A DNA stretch of 35,588 nt from Acidobacteriota bacterium (GCA_021827245.1 JAKAWN010000022.1:1-35588), one strand, 5' to 3'. Counted from the first letter of the stretch, positions 1 through 7,610 are shown. The notes: generated from the sequence alone by a model not told the origin. Translations and numbers: made by a program.

Positions 1-419
1 AGAATCCGAGCGACGCGCAGATCCAGACCTGGATTGACAACCTGGCGGCGCGGATCACGGCGGTTGCCATCGCGCGGGGCTACGACCTCACGAACCTCAC
101 GACGGCCAATCCGCAGGCGGCGTCGCTGCTGGGACTGATCAACGAGACCGGGGCCGCAGCGGACCTGGGGGACGCGCTGTTTTCGCTGCTCGGCCCCGGT
201 TCCTCGGCGCAAGGCTGGGCGAATCCGAACACGCTGCGGAAGACTTTTGAAAACATGATGGCCGAGCTCGGCCAGGGGACTTACGACAAGCTCTTTGTTT
301 CGGCCGCGCGGACAGGAGACGTTTACCCCTCCTTCGGCGGCATCGCCGGCCAGGAGACCGATCCGGACGACCCGGAGACGGACAGCAACCTGCTGTTTCG
401 CAAGAACGACGTGTACTGA
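1..419 (+). CDS. Phage head-tail connector-like protein, C-terminal part
   Basis: The frame is open from base 3 to a TGA at 417-419 and gives about 138 residues; the start lies outside the window. The visible part is mostly helical with an acidic end (ETDPDDPETDSN). A stretch reading IDNLAARITAVAIARGYDL followed by LLGLINETGAAADLGDALFSLL resembles the helical core of gp6-type head-tail connectors. That is a resemblance from memory, not a search result. The position directly before a gpG-type tail completion gene fits a neck or connector role. It could equally be an unrelated phage structural protein. Coding status is well supported by the following phage genes on the same strand and by the clean open frame. 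Confidence 0.6.
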   Translation, partial: NPSDAQIQTWIDNLAARITAVAIARGYDLTNLTTANPQAASLLGLINETGAAADLGDALFSLLGPGSSAQGWANPNTLRKTFENMMAELGQGTYDKLFVSAARTGDVYPSFGGIAGQETDPDDPETDSNLLFRKNDVY

Positions 420-716
420 AGTATGAATTCTGAAGGATGAATGATGAAGACGGGTAGCCACGGCACCGGTTTCTGTGCCGTGGGGGCTCCAGAATTACGA
501 ATTATGAATTACCAATGCTGAAGTCGAGTGTTCTGGCGCATTTGAGCCACGACCAAGCAAAGCCTCTGTGCTCTCCGTGTCGGCCAAGCTTTAACACAGA
601 GTGCACGGATGTTCTCGGTGTCCTCTGTGTTGGTTCTTTCCCGGCCACTGTGTACACAGAGCAGAAGGTGGGCGGGATGGGTCGGCTTTGAAACCCGTCC
701 CTGCAAGGCCAAGACA
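420..716. repeat. Repeat-filled spacer: AT-rich tract, 9-bp hairpin and CACAGAG inverted copies
   Basis: I see no gene in this spacer. It holds three kinds of repetitive DNA. The first is an AT-rich tract of the type GAATTATGAATTA at about 421-450 and 491-514. The second is a perfect 9-bp hairpin, CCACGGCAC at 458-466 and GTGCCGTGG at 475-483, with an 8-base loop. The third is a stretch at about 561-660 with several CTCTGTG and CACAGAG copies in opposite orientations. An open frame starting at 609 runs through the last stretch into the next gene, but it is repeat sequence and is not used as the gene start. Confidence 0.75.
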
Positions 717-1220
717 ATGATTGCATTTGGTGGCTCAACCAATTCGGCGGCGGTTGAAAACAGCCTGAGCTTGTTGCAAGCACAGCTCAGCGATTTCTCT
801 TCCTCGATGGCCATGATTGCCGATGACGTTCGGGAAATGGCTGCCGAGCAGTTTTCGAGCGCCGGCGCGTCGGGCGGCACGCTCTGGGCGGAACTCGCTC
901 CATCCACGCTGAAGCGCAAGCGCGGCGAGGGCGGGATCCTGGTCAACAGCGGAGCACTGCTCGATTCGCTGACTGACCCGGAATCGCCGGACCATGTGGA
1001 AGTGATCGACGGCCAGTCGCTTGCCATTGGCACGGACCTGTCCTACGCGACGTTTCAGCAGTCAGGGGCCGGCTGGGGTTTTGGCGAGACGTCGCTGCCG
1101 CCGGCTCCCCGGCACGGCCACGGCGTTCCTATGCGGCCGCTGCTGGTGCTCACCGCCGACCGTGAAGACAAATGGGTGGGGTTTGTGGCACAGCAAATCA
1201 CAGGCAATTATGAGTTGTGA
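717..1220 (+). CDS. Phage virion morphogenesis / tail completion protein (gpG-like, Phage_tail_S type)
   Basis: This 167-residue protein has the pattern of the phage virion morphogenesis family. There is a helical N-terminus, then TLKRKRGEGGILVNSGALLDSL at about residues 63-84, then IGTDLSYATFQQSG at about 103-116 and a proline/arginine tail VPMRPLLVLTADRED. In that family the protein completes the tail end that joins the head. ATG 717 was chosen because the open frame further upstream consists of dispersed repeats. The last residues (NYEL) and the stop are encoded inside a GAATTATG-type repeat tract, so the original C-terminus may have been replaced by repeat sequence. Neighbours are a connector-like gene upstream and an unknown phage gene downstream. 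Confidence 0.75.
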   Translation: MIAFGGSTNSAAVENSLSLLQAQLSDFSSSMAMIADDVREMAAEQFSSAGASGGTLWAELAPSTLKRKRGEGGILVNSGALLDSLTDPESPDHVEVIDGQSLAIGTDLSYATFQQSGAGWGFGETSLPPAPRHGHGVPMRPLLVLTADREDKWVGFVAQQITGNYEL

Positions 1221-1488
1221 ATTATGAATTATGAAAGTGGTAGCCACGGCACTGGTTCTTGTGCCGTGGGAATTTCGATGAATTACAAGTTACGAATTAC
1301 AAAACTCTACGGTGGGCGATGGCGGGATCGCACACATCGCGAAGAACGCGATGTATGCGCCACCCAACGTAATTCTGAAGTGTGAAGGATGAAGGATGAA
1401 AGGAAAGAAATCGCGAATTGCAAATTACAAAACCCGGACAAAGCAAGGCTTGGCGTAATTGGTAATTCGTAACTAACGAGAAGAAACG
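1221..1488. repeat. Repeat-filled spacer with two hairpin modules
   Basis: No gene is seen here. An AT-rich GAATTATGAATTATG tract opens the spacer. It is followed by a perfect hairpin, CCACGGCAC at 1244-1252 with GTGCCGTGG at 1261-1269. A second perfect 8-bp hairpin follows, ACATCGCG at 1334-1341 with CGCGATGT at 1347-1354, and the conserved tail ATGCGCCACCCA. AT-rich tracts then fill the rest. The two hairpin modules occur again in the same order at 2131-2205. Confidence 0.8.
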
Positions 1489-2043
1489 ATGATTCAAAAA
1501 TATCAGGCGCAATTTGCAAAACCAATTGTCGATCAACTGATTGCCATTTTCCAGCGGGACCAGCAGGCGGCGCTGGCGATTGTCAACGCCACGCGGCCGG
1601 CAGGACGCCCGCTTGGCCCGTTCGCAGCCTTTCTGAAGGAAGCAACGCCGATTCAAAACTGGCCGGCGCTGGTGCTGGTGGCTCAGCAGGTGAACTTCGA
1701 CCTGGTCAGCGACATCGATTTGCGAAGCGAAACAACCAACTTCTATTGCGCCATGGCAATTATGGGCACCGATCCCGAGTGGCTGGCCGAGGATGCGATG
1801 GACACGCTGCGGGTTGTGGACATTGTGCTGACGTCCGTCGCGCTGGATGATTTCTACACGCCGCTTCCCATCAGCCATACGACCGTCCCGAGCGGCACGA
1901 CTTTGCCGCTTGATCCTGCCGTCTCCAGGATCCAGGACTTGCGGATCACCCGCCACGACCTGGGCGCACTGGTGCAGCGGCGCGGCGGGGCGCTGGCGCG
2001 CGGCCCGCAGATCGAATTTGCCATCGACTTGGAGGAGCAGTGA
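1489..2043 (+). CDS. Phage structural protein of unknown function (possible tail terminator/neck)
   Basis: This 184-residue soluble protein has no signal peptide and no motif I recognise. The N-terminal 45 residues look helical (QFAKPIVDQLIAIFQRDQQ). The C-terminal half has beta-rich stretches ending in GPQIEFAIDLEEQ. A weak GAGAAG lies ahead of ATG 1489. Gene order, between the tail completion gene and the tail tube, is where siphophages usually keep a tail terminator or neck protein. That is only an inference from position. Composition matches the neighbouring tail genes. Both flanking spacers carry the same pair of hairpin repeats. Confidence 0.6.
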   Translation: MIQKYQAQFAKPIVDQLIAIFQRDQQAALAIVNATRPAGRPLGPFAAFLKEATPIQNWPALVLVAQQVNFDLVSDIDLRSETTNFYCAMAIMGTDPEWLAEDAMDTLRVVDIVLTSVALDDFYTPLPISHTTVPSGTTLPLDPAVSRIQDLRITRHDLGALVQRRGGALARGPQIEFAIDLEEQ

Positions 2044-2227
2044 ACGTGAATTATGAAGTATGAATTCTGAAGTATGAAAGGGATTTGGTCAGGCACAGCG
2101 CACTTTAACTGTTGTGGTCAGTGGTAGTGGTAGCCACGGCAGAGGTTTTGTGCGATGGGATTGTCCGCACACATCGCAAAGGACGCGATGTATGCGCCAC
2201 CCAGCGAGACGCCTGTGCCACGAGGTG
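2044..2227. repeat. Second copy of the two-hairpin spacer repeat
   Basis: An AT-rich tract (GAATTATGAAGTATGAATTC) is followed by a degenerate copy of the first hairpin, CCACGGCA at 2134-2141 with TGCGATGG at 2151-2158. A copy of the second hairpin follows, ACATCGC at 2171-2177 with GCGATGT at 2185-2191, and the same ATGCGCCACCCA tail. The order and orientation match 1241-1366. In this copy the two hairpins lie next to each other, whereas AT-rich sequence separates them in the earlier copy. Confidence 0.8.
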
Positions 2228-2238
2228 AAGGAGGCGAA

Positions 2239-3813
2239 ATGAAGAAGATGATACTCAGACGCGGAAGGCAGAAGGCAGCAGGCGGCAGGCTGAGAAGCCT
2301 TGTGCCCTTGCTCGCGATTGGCTGCTTGCTGCTTTCGGCTTACTGCTTTCCGCCTTCCGTTGCCGCGCAGTCGGCCACCACCGTGGCGGACACGATTCAT
2401 GCTCCTGACGGCAGCCTGCCCAGCGGCAAGATCGTGATCTCGGCAAGTTCCACCTTTACCGCCGCGGATGGCTCTGTGGTCTTTCATGGCACGGTGGCGA
2501 CTGCGACGGTAACGAACGGGGCGTTCAGCGTGGCGCTGATACCCAATGCGGGATCGACGCCCTCGGGCACGAGCTACACGGCCATCTACGAGCTGAGCGG
2601 CGTTCCTTACCGGAATGAAACCTGGGTGGTGCCCGCGTCGGCCACGCCGGTGAATCTGGCTGCCGTGCGCAGCGCCACGCTGGGCAGCCCGTCGCAGATG
2701 GTTTCAGCCTCGCAGTTGCCCGGGCTCACGGGCGACGTGAATTCCAGCGCTGGATCATCCTCTGCCTCGGTTGTGGGGCTGCATTTTGGCTCGACAGCCC
2801 TGGCAATGGGAACAGCGCCCTCTGACGGCCAATGCTTGACCCGAAGCGGTTTTACCATTACCGGCGCATCATGCGGCGCTTCGAGCTTTAGCGGCCTTTC
2901 CGGCACACTCGATCCGGCCACGCAGCTTGGAGCGGGCAGCGGAGCGGTCAATATTGCCGCTGGCGGCGCCAACCAGAACATCACGCTCATGCCGAGCGGG
3001 ACGGGCGGCGTAGGAATCGGCACGACCTCGGTAGGATCTACACTCACGGTGAGTTCGCCAGGAGGTATGTTTTGGGGCACAGGCGCGGGAGGGATCACAG
3101 TCATTAATTCCGAAGCCACCCAAAATACAGGAGGCTGGCGGATCACGGAAGGCTATCCGACCGCCAATGACGGCTATCTGATGTTCATGCGGAGTACTTC
3201 TAATACACCCGCCTTCATGCTGACCAACAATGGCAACCCCGTATTTAACGCCTCTGTGCAGATGGGAAACGGTTATTCTTTTGGCAGCGCGTCCCTGGGT
3301 GGCATGTCTTATTACGAGCCCTTTAATGGCAGCAACAATTCAATTCTCAGTTTTGCCAATGCGCCTACCGGGGCGGAATTCCTGATTCAAGGCTACTATG
3401 AACCCTCTGGAAGTTGGGTTCGGACCAGCTTTCTTGAAATGCGCGATAACGCCAGCCCGTATATTCAGATGGACGTTCCGGTGGAAGCCCAGAAGTCGGT
3501 TAGCAGCGGTTTTCAATCCGTGGCGTTTACCTCCCCTGAAACCTACGACGCTTCAGCCGCCAACACCTTCGAGACAACTCTCACCGGCAATATCACAAGT
3601 TTTGCCATCACCAATCCGACCGTGGGCGAGACGGCCAGGTTTATCTGGATTCAAGACTCGACGGGCGGATGGGCAGTCTCAGGTGCGCCGACCAATGTGT
3701 GGGGATTCACGACGCCTGGAACAACAGCGGGCACGCGCTCCGTCCAAAGTTGCACTTACGACGGCACGGATTGGACGTGCGAACCCGCAGCCGTCAATCT
3801 GACGCATCCGTAA
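2239..3813 (+). CDS. Secreted fibre-like protein
   Basis: The start is ATG 2239, placed 4 bases after a strong AAGGAGG (2228-2234); an earlier in-frame start at 2155 lies in repeat DNA. The 524-residue product begins with a Sec-type signal peptide: positive MKKMILRRGRQK, a hydrophobic core and cleavage near SVAAQ-SA. A beta-rich domain of about 110 residues follows (ADTIHAPDGSLPSGKIVISA...), of a kind I recall from secreted acidobacterial proteins. Low-complexity Gly/Ser/Thr fibre sequence follows, with NQNITLMPSGTGGVGIG at about 250. A similar motif occurs in the tailspike gene at 13121. No S74 chaperone domain is visible at the C-terminus. A signal peptide is unusual for a tail fibre. A surface protein carried by the element is the main alternative. 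Confidence 0.65.
   Translation: MKKMILRRGRQKAAGGRLRSLVPLLAIGCLLLSAYCFPPSVAAQSATTVADTIHAPDGSLPSGKIVISASSTFTAADGSVVFHGTVATATVTNGAFSVALIPNAGSTPSGTSYTAIYELSGVPYRNETWVVPASATPVNLAAVRSATLGSPSQMVSASQLPGLTGDVNSSAGSSSASVVGLHFGSTALAMGTAPSDGQCLTRSGFTITGASCGASSFSGLSGTLDPATQLGAGSGAVNIAAGGANQNITLMPSGTGGVGIGTTSVGSTLTVSSPGGMFWGTGAGGITVINSEATQNTGGWRITEGYPTANDGYLMFMRSTSNTPAFMLTNNGNPVFNASVQMGNGYSFGSASLGGMSYYEPFNGSNNSILSFANAPTGAEFLIQGYYEPSGSWVRTSFLEMRDNASPYIQMDVPVEAQKSVSSGFQSVAFTSPETYDASAANTFETTLTGNITSFAITNPTVGETARFIWIQDSTGGWAVSGAPTNVWGFTTPGTTAGTRSVQSCTYDGTDWTCEPAAVNLTHP
2262..2359. repeat. Imperfect inverted repeat inside the signal-peptide coding region
   Basis: The left arm (2262-2280, a CGGAAGGCAGAAGGCAGCA-type sequence) and the right arm (2341-2359) are inverted copies with 16 of 19 matching bases. 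The three differences are all transitions. The arms enclose most of the hydrophobic core and the cleavage region of the secreted protein starting at 2239. Sequences of the GGCAGAAGGCAG type are familiar as dispersed intergenic repeats, so the signal peptide here appears to be repeat-derived. Confidence 0.7.
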
Positions 3814-3896
3814 GGAATTGATGATTGAACGAATGAATGATTTTCTCATTGAGTCAATCAGCCAATGAACTAATCGGAAAATTACGGAGGTTTTCT

Positions 3897-4343
3897 ATGA
3901 AAAGCAGATTTTTCACTTCGTTCAGAATGACAGCGGCCGGAATCACCGCGACGCTGCTGCTGGTCTCGGGCATCGCCTTCGCTACGATCACTCTGGACAC
4001 GACTCAGGTGCAGAAGTACCAGCTTGGAGGCACAACAGTGGAAACGGACGACACCGCCTCGGCGGTTTCGGCTGACACCAACTTTGTTGCAAAGACCATC
4101 ACCAGCCGAATCGGGTTTGGAACCAGCACGAGCGGCTTTGTGGCGGGTGCGAGGGCGCATTCGGTGACGGTGACGATCAATGCCCAAACGGGCGAGGTCT
4201 CAGTGAGCGACGGCCGTCAGAACCTGCAACTGAGCTCGGCTCAGCAAGCGGCTGTCCAAAGCTTTATTACCGGCTTTCAGGATCAGCTTGAAAAGGCCGT
4301 CGTGAGCTGGGGAATTATCAGTGGAACTCAGGTTCCCAACTAG
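3897..4343 (+). CDS. Small secreted protein of unknown function in the tail block
   Basis: ATG 3897 follows a good ACGGAGG (3884-3890). The 148-residue product has a classic signal peptide: MKSRFFTSFRMT, a hydrophobic stretch AAGITATLLLVSGIAFA, and cleavage after FA. The mature part is Thr/Ser/Val-rich, probably beta-structured (TVTINAQTGEVSVSDGRQN), with a helical C-terminus. No cysteine is present. I do not recognise a family. The DNA for residues 4-12 contains TTTTTCACTTCGTTCAGAAT, the reverse of a widespread dispersed repeat (CATTCTGAACGAAGTGAA). The signal sequence is therefore partly repeat-encoded. The gene lies between a secreted fibre-like gene and the tail tube gene, where phages do not normally keep exported proteins. 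Confidence 0.65.
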   Translation: MKSRFFTSFRMTAAGITATLLLVSGIAFATITLDTTQVQKYQLGGTTVETDDTASAVSADTNFVAKTITSRIGFGTSTSGFVAGARAHSVTVTINAQTGEVSVSDGRQNLQLSSAQQAAVQSFITGFQDQLEKAVVSWGIISGTQVPN

Positions 4344-4502
4344 AGCGTGGCTGCGAGCCGAGGCGCGTTTGCAGCGCAAGGCTTGCTGTTAAGCCCTGCG
4401 GCCTGAGGCTCGGTGAAAAGACCGCCCCGGCGGAACGTAACGCCGCAACCGCGCAAGACAAGATTGATACGCCATTGAGCGCATCATGGACTGGAGGAAC
4501 TA

Positions 4503-5102
4503 ATGGCAAATGTTGATGCAACCAAAATTCATCAAGGGCCGGGCACATTATGGCTGGATGTTGCAGTTCCGGCGGCGGGCAATCGCCTGATTATCGATTC
4601 GAGCGGGACACCCACGGCCGGCACTCCGGTGTTTGCCGGAGCGACCGATGGGGCGGCCACGATGGTGTTGACTCCCAAACTGACCGAGATCAACGCGGAC
4701 CAGGTGGGCGGCCCCGTGGACGTGGTGATGACGGGTGAAGCCGCTTCCATCGAAGTGACATTGAAAGAGTCGGACCTGGCCAGGCTGAAGAATTACATCG
4801 TGCACGGTAACTTCTCGACGGGAACCGACTCTGCGCTGCCGGTCGGCTCGCAGAGCTACGAGGAGATTTCCTTTGGCGGATTGATGGCGATTCCAAAAAC
4901 CTCCGTCGCGGTCATCTCTGCGCGCCGGGACTCGTCCGGCAAGTTCGTCGTCGCACAACTCTACCAGGCTTACCAGGCCGAGGCAGTCCAACTGCCGTTC
5001 CAGCGGGCCAAGGAAACCACCTACAAGATCAAATTCGAAGGGCTCGCCGATCCCTCGCGTGCCGTTGGAGACCAGGTGGGGAAAATCTATCGGCAAATTT
5101 GA
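4503..5102 (+). CDS. Phage major tail tube-like protein
   Basis: ATG 4503 has GGAGG seven bases upstream. The 199-residue product begins with MANVDATKIHQGPGTLWLDVAVPA and continues with alternating beta segments (INADQVGGPVDVVMTGEAASIEVTLKESDLARLK). This layout is typical of siphophage tail tube proteins, which polymerise into the hollow tube. The beta-rich fold, the length and the position just before the chaperone pair and the tape measure gene all agree. I did not see the Ig-like C-terminal extension some tube proteins carry. The assignment rests on fold-like pattern and synteny, not on a strict motif. Confidence 0.65.
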   Translation: MANVDATKIHQGPGTLWLDVAVPAAGNRLIIDSSGTPTAGTPVFAGATDGAATMVLTPKLTEINADQVGGPVDVVMTGEAASIEVTLKESDLARLKNYIVHGNFSTGTDSALPVGSQSYEEISFGGLMAIPKTSVAVISARRDSSGKFVVAQLYQAYQAEAVQLPFQRAKETTYKIKFEGLADPSRAVGDQVGKIYRQI

Positions 5103-5190
5103 GGATTGACGGATTGACTCATTGACTGATTGGGGGAGCAAGCCGGCGGCTCAATCGGTAAATCAATAAATGAATCAATCAGCCAATCGT
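5103..5190. repeat. ATTGA/TCAAT low-complexity repeat spacer
   Basis: The spacer is made of GGATTGACTCATTGACTGATTGG-type units on one side and AATCAATAAATGAATCAATC-type units on the other. The two sides are inverted with respect to each other, so the transcript can fold into an imperfect hairpin. Similar units occur at 3817-3880 and, more weakly, at 7338-7380. The ribosome-binding site of the next gene follows directly. Confidence 0.6.
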
Positions 5191-5200
5191 TGGAGGTCAC

Positions 5201-5698
5201 ATGCGGAAAGGTGACAGCAACGGCATCGCCACCAGCGAGGCCTGGCGGCGAGCATCAAGAGCAGATCGCGAAACTCGCGCGGAACCGCTGGTGTTGCCGA
5301 GCGGAACCACCATTCTGGCCGCCCGGCCGGAACCGCTCGAGTGGGTGATGTCCGGGCGCATTCCGCAAGGATTGCTGGCGGTGGCGCTGGAGGATCCGGA
5401 GTCGCCGCTGGCGCAAGGCAACCGGGAACTGACGCGCGAGGAGATCATCGACCTGGCCAGGTTCGCCGCGCGGCTGGTTGTGGCGAGCGTCGTCAATCCG
5501 CCCATCGGGGACGGCCCGGACGAGATTGCACTGGATGAAATCCCGGTGATGGATCGGGCGTTCATTTTCGAATGGGCTTGCCGTGCGCTCGGCGGAAACG
5601 GCACGAAGGCAACAGCAGAAGGTTCCACAAACGCAGCCGCCAGCTCGGCGAAGGAGGATCTCTCCAGCGCGAAGCTGGAGGGGTTTCGTGCGAAGTGA
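5201..5698 (+). CDS. Tail assembly chaperone, first frame (gpG-like)
   Basis: ATG 5201 follows TTGGAGGTC. The 165-residue protein has a charged N-terminus, a Pro/Leu segment (PLVLPSGTTILAARPEPLEWVMSGRIPQGL) and a helical region with LTREEIIDLARFAARLVVASVVNPPIG. It ends with IFEWACRALGGNGTKATAEG and a polar tail. This is the usual arrangement of siphophage tail assembly chaperones, which hold the tape measure protein during tube polymerisation. The gene sits between the tail tube and the tape measure. Its last 11 bases overlap the next ORF in another frame, as expected for the gpG/gpGT pair. The mechanism here may be coupling from a GTG start instead of frameshifting. Confidence 0.7.
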   Translation: MRKGDSNGIATSEAWRRASRADRETRAEPLVLPSGTTILAARPEPLEWVMSGRIPQGLLAVALEDPESPLAQGNRELTREEIIDLARFAARLVVASVVNPPIGDGPDEIALDEIPVMDRAFIFEWACRALGGNGTKATAEGSTNAAASSAKEDLSSAKLEGFRAK

Positions 5699-5909
5699 AA
5701 ACTTCATGCTGCTGGCCATGGCCGCGGAAAAATTCGGTTGCCGGCCCAGCCGCATGGTGGGACTCGGTGACCCGGTGCTGGCGCTGGATTTCGATCTGGC
5801 GGCGGCGGCCAAATTGCTGGAAGCTGAGCGAGCGGCCGCAAACGCCGTGACCGAAGGATTTGAGGAACGGCCGCTTGCCAGCCAGCAGACTCGCAACGTG
5901 CGCTGGTAG
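5688..5909 (+). CDS. Tail assembly chaperone second ORF (gpT-like), GTG start overlapping the previous gene
   Basis: The frame starting at GTG 5688 has CTGGAGGGG five bases upstream and overlaps the end of the previous gene by 11 bases. The 73-residue product reads MRSENFMLLAMAAEKFGCRPSRMVGLGDPVLALDFDLAAAAK and onward. The pattern of a cysteine/proline-containing loop followed by DPVLALDFDLA and an Ala-rich helix is what I expect for the second chaperone domain, encoded just before the tape measure gene in siphophages. ATG 5706 is a weaker alternative start. A +1 slip at the AAG-TGA junction would join this frame to the upstream protein instead. Confidence 0.65.
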   Translation: MRSENFMLLAMAAEKFGCRPSRMVGLGDPVLALDFDLAAAAKLLEAERAAANAVTEGFEERPLASQQTRNVRW

Positions 5910-5943
5910 GAGGCGCGGCGGAACGGTCTGTACTCGGCGGCAA

Positions 5944-5978
5944 GCCCTCACCCGCCGCTTCGCGGTTCCCCCTCTTTC
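5944..5978. repeat. CCCTCACCC..CTTCGCGGTTCCCCCTCT spacer repeat, copy 1
   Basis: This segment matches 7611-7643 almost base for base over roughly 30 bases; one difference is CCCGCCG against CCCACCG. It lies in the short spacer before the tape measure gene. Confidence 0.7.
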
Positions 5979-6020
5979 GGTGGGCGAGCGTTGTGAGTGT
6001 GGGGAAGACACGGGAGACTT

Positions 6021-6887
6021 ATGGCTACGAGTAGTGCTGCAGAACTTTTGATTACCATTGCTGCCGATCCTTCGCAGGCGGAATCGAGCATCCAGGAATT
6101 TCAGTCGAATTTCGGCAGCAGCTTGAACGGTTTGAATTCAGACATCTCGCAGTGGTCGAGCCAGGGAACGTCAAGTTTTGGGAACGTGCAAAAATCACTG
6201 CAGGGTCTGACAACCAATTTTGGGCTGGGCATGACCAGCCTGAATTCGTCATTAACCCTGAATCGCCAGGCCATTTCGCAGTGGAAATCCGAAACCAGCG
6301 ATGCCTTTACCACCGCGCTGGACGCCTCCGGCGCGCTCGAAACAAGCCTGCTGGGAAGCTTCCAATTGTTTGATTCGGCCCTGGTCAGGAACTCAGGTAA
6401 TGCCAAGGTGTGGCAGAAGAGCATCGGCGATGCATTTGATAAGGCCGCGCTGACGTCGATCACCGCCATCGCCAAGGAAGCTGTTGTGCGCGCGATTTTT
6501 TCGACTGCACTGGGCTTTTACATGCTGGCGATTGGAGATTTCTCAGGCGCAGCCCAGGCGTTTGAAGCGGCTGCGGTGTTTGGCGCGGTGGGCGGGGCGG
6601 CAGGCTTGGCAACGCAGGCGCTGAGCGGAGGTAGCGGCAGCTCCAGTAGCACAACTTCATCGAGCAGCAAATCGACAAGCAGCACATCATCTTCCGCGAA
6701 GGCGACAAAAAGCTCCTCAAGCACCTCACAGAATCCGCAGACGGTTCAGGTGATTTTTCAGGGTCCCGTTTATGGCGGGCAGGCCGGTGTCGATGAACTG
6801 GTTCGGCACATTACGACGGCCGTTACCGAGCGGGATGTGAACCTGGTCGCCTACACCGTGGTGCGGCAGCCGGCTCGACGGGCGTGA
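6021..6887 (+). CDS. Short tail tape measure-like protein
   Basis: ATG 6021 (MATSSAAELLITIAADPSQ) follows a GGGAG; the in-frame ATG at 5997 lies in spacer sequence. The 288-residue product has a long polar helical region with Ser/Gln/Asn spacing (residues 1-140) and a hydrophobic, membrane-compatible region (about 154-200). A Ser/Thr linker follows (201-237). The C-terminus is QTVQVIFQGPVYGGQAGVDELVRHITTAV. Long helix plus hydrophobic segment, placed after the chaperone pair, is the tape measure arrangement. The length is small: most siphophage tape measures exceed 600 residues. At the usual scale of about 0.15 nm per residue this would specify a tail near 40 nm. A shortened or degenerate tape measure is possible. 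Confidence 0.65.
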   Translation: MATSSAAELLITIAADPSQAESSIQEFQSNFGSSLNGLNSDISQWSSQGTSSFGNVQKSLQGLTTNFGLGMTSLNSSLTLNRQAISQWKSETSDAFTTALDASGALETSLLGSFQLFDSALVRNSGNAKVWQKSIGDAFDKAALTSITAIAKEAVVRAIFSTALGFYMLAIGDFSGAAQAFEAAAVFGAVGGAAGLATQALSGGSGSSSSTTSSSSKSTSSTSSSAKATKSSSSTSQNPQTVQVIFQGPVYGGQAGVDELVRHITTAVTERDVNLVAYTVVRQPARRA

Positions 6888-6950
6888 CGGGGCGACTGGG
6901 CATGGTGGCTGAAGAGCAACAGGAAGCAGTTTCAAGGATAAGGACGGCAC

Positions 6951-7337
6951 ATGGCATATCCTAAGATCGTCTACACCCCCGCGGGTGGCGCAGAACAGAC
7001 TCTGAACTTTACGTCATCCCCGCAGCAGCAGCCTGGCTATTTAAAGAACGCTGTCCGGCACGACAATATCTCGACGGCGGGCATCCGAGAGTCCGTGCTG
7101 GAGCGCATTGAAACATTCCTGGAACTCAACGTTCAGTACATTAAAGCCGGAACAGACCTGGCCAACTGGGCCGAGTTCCTGGACCACGCCCTGACGGGTG
7201 CGCCGTTTGCCTATTATCCCGACGCTTCGCAGACGGGATTCATTAACTGCCTTCTGGAAGACACCAGCGCCACCGTGGCGTACATGGCTCCGGGAGTGTA
7301 CAGCGTGAAGGTGAAATTCCGCGAGCAGGTCCAGTGA
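6951..7337 (+). CDS. Minor tail / distal tail-like protein
   Basis: The 128-residue protein starts at ATG 6951 after an AAGGA. It reads MAYPKIVYTPAGGAEQTLNFTSSPQ, then IRESVLERIETFLELNVQYIKAGTDLANWAEFLDHALTGAPFAYYPDASQ, and ends in beta segments (VYSVKVKFREQVQ). The motif order (N-terminal beta strand, helix, FAYYPD, terminal strand) resembles small tail-tip proteins found next to tape measure genes in siphophages. I cannot name the family with certainty. Its place between tape measure and tail-tip genes fits a distal tail role. Confidence 0.6.
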   Translation: MAYPKIVYTPAGGAEQTLNFTSSPQQQPGYLKNAVRHDNISTAGIRESVLERIETFLELNVQYIKAGTDLANWAEFLDHALTGAPFAYYPDASQTGFINCLLEDTSATVAYMAPGVYSVKVKFREQVQ

Positions 7338-7396
7338 AGATTCATTTATATGCTTATTGACTGGTTGAGCGAATGCTTTAGGGATGGAGCAACACT

Positions 7397-7579
7397 ATGC
7401 CGGTGATTACTAATCCGAGCTTTGATCTGAACAACGCGGCGCTGGCGAAACAGCCCCTTTACGTGGTGCAGATTGACGGGGTCATCGATTCCTTGACGAC
7501 CTTCCGGCCGGAGGACATGAATGTTACGCACACCGGCTACGGCGTGAACGGATATGGAACCTCGGGGTATGGATATTGA
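7397..7579 (+). CDS. 60-residue tail-associated protein, possibly a truncated tail gene
   Basis: ATG 7397 has a GGAG about nine bases upstream. The product is MPVITNPSFDLNNAALAKQ, then PLYVVQIDGVIDSLTTFRPEDM, and ends in a Tyr/Gly-rich tail (GYGVNGYGTSGYGY). The YVVQIDG segment resembles the N-terminal strand of larger tail-tip proteins. The abrupt Gly/Tyr ending followed at once by repeat DNA suggests that the 3' part may have been lost. It may also be a genuine small tip protein. I recognise no family. Confidence 0.5.
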   Translation: MPVITNPSFDLNNAALAKQPLYVVQIDGVIDSLTTFRPEDMNVTHTGYGVNGYGTSGYGY

Positions 7580-7610
7580 TTGGAGATTGAGCGATTGCAA
7601 GGGCAATAAG

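Noticed and set aside
609..716. Longer start (ATG 609) for the tail completion gene
   Set aside because: The added sequence is built of CACAGAG/CTCTGTG repeats and does not resemble the family's N-terminus.
1221..2238. CRISPR array from repeated hairpins
   Set aside because: Copies are few, irregularly spaced and separated by genes; no regular repeat-spacer pattern and no cas gene.
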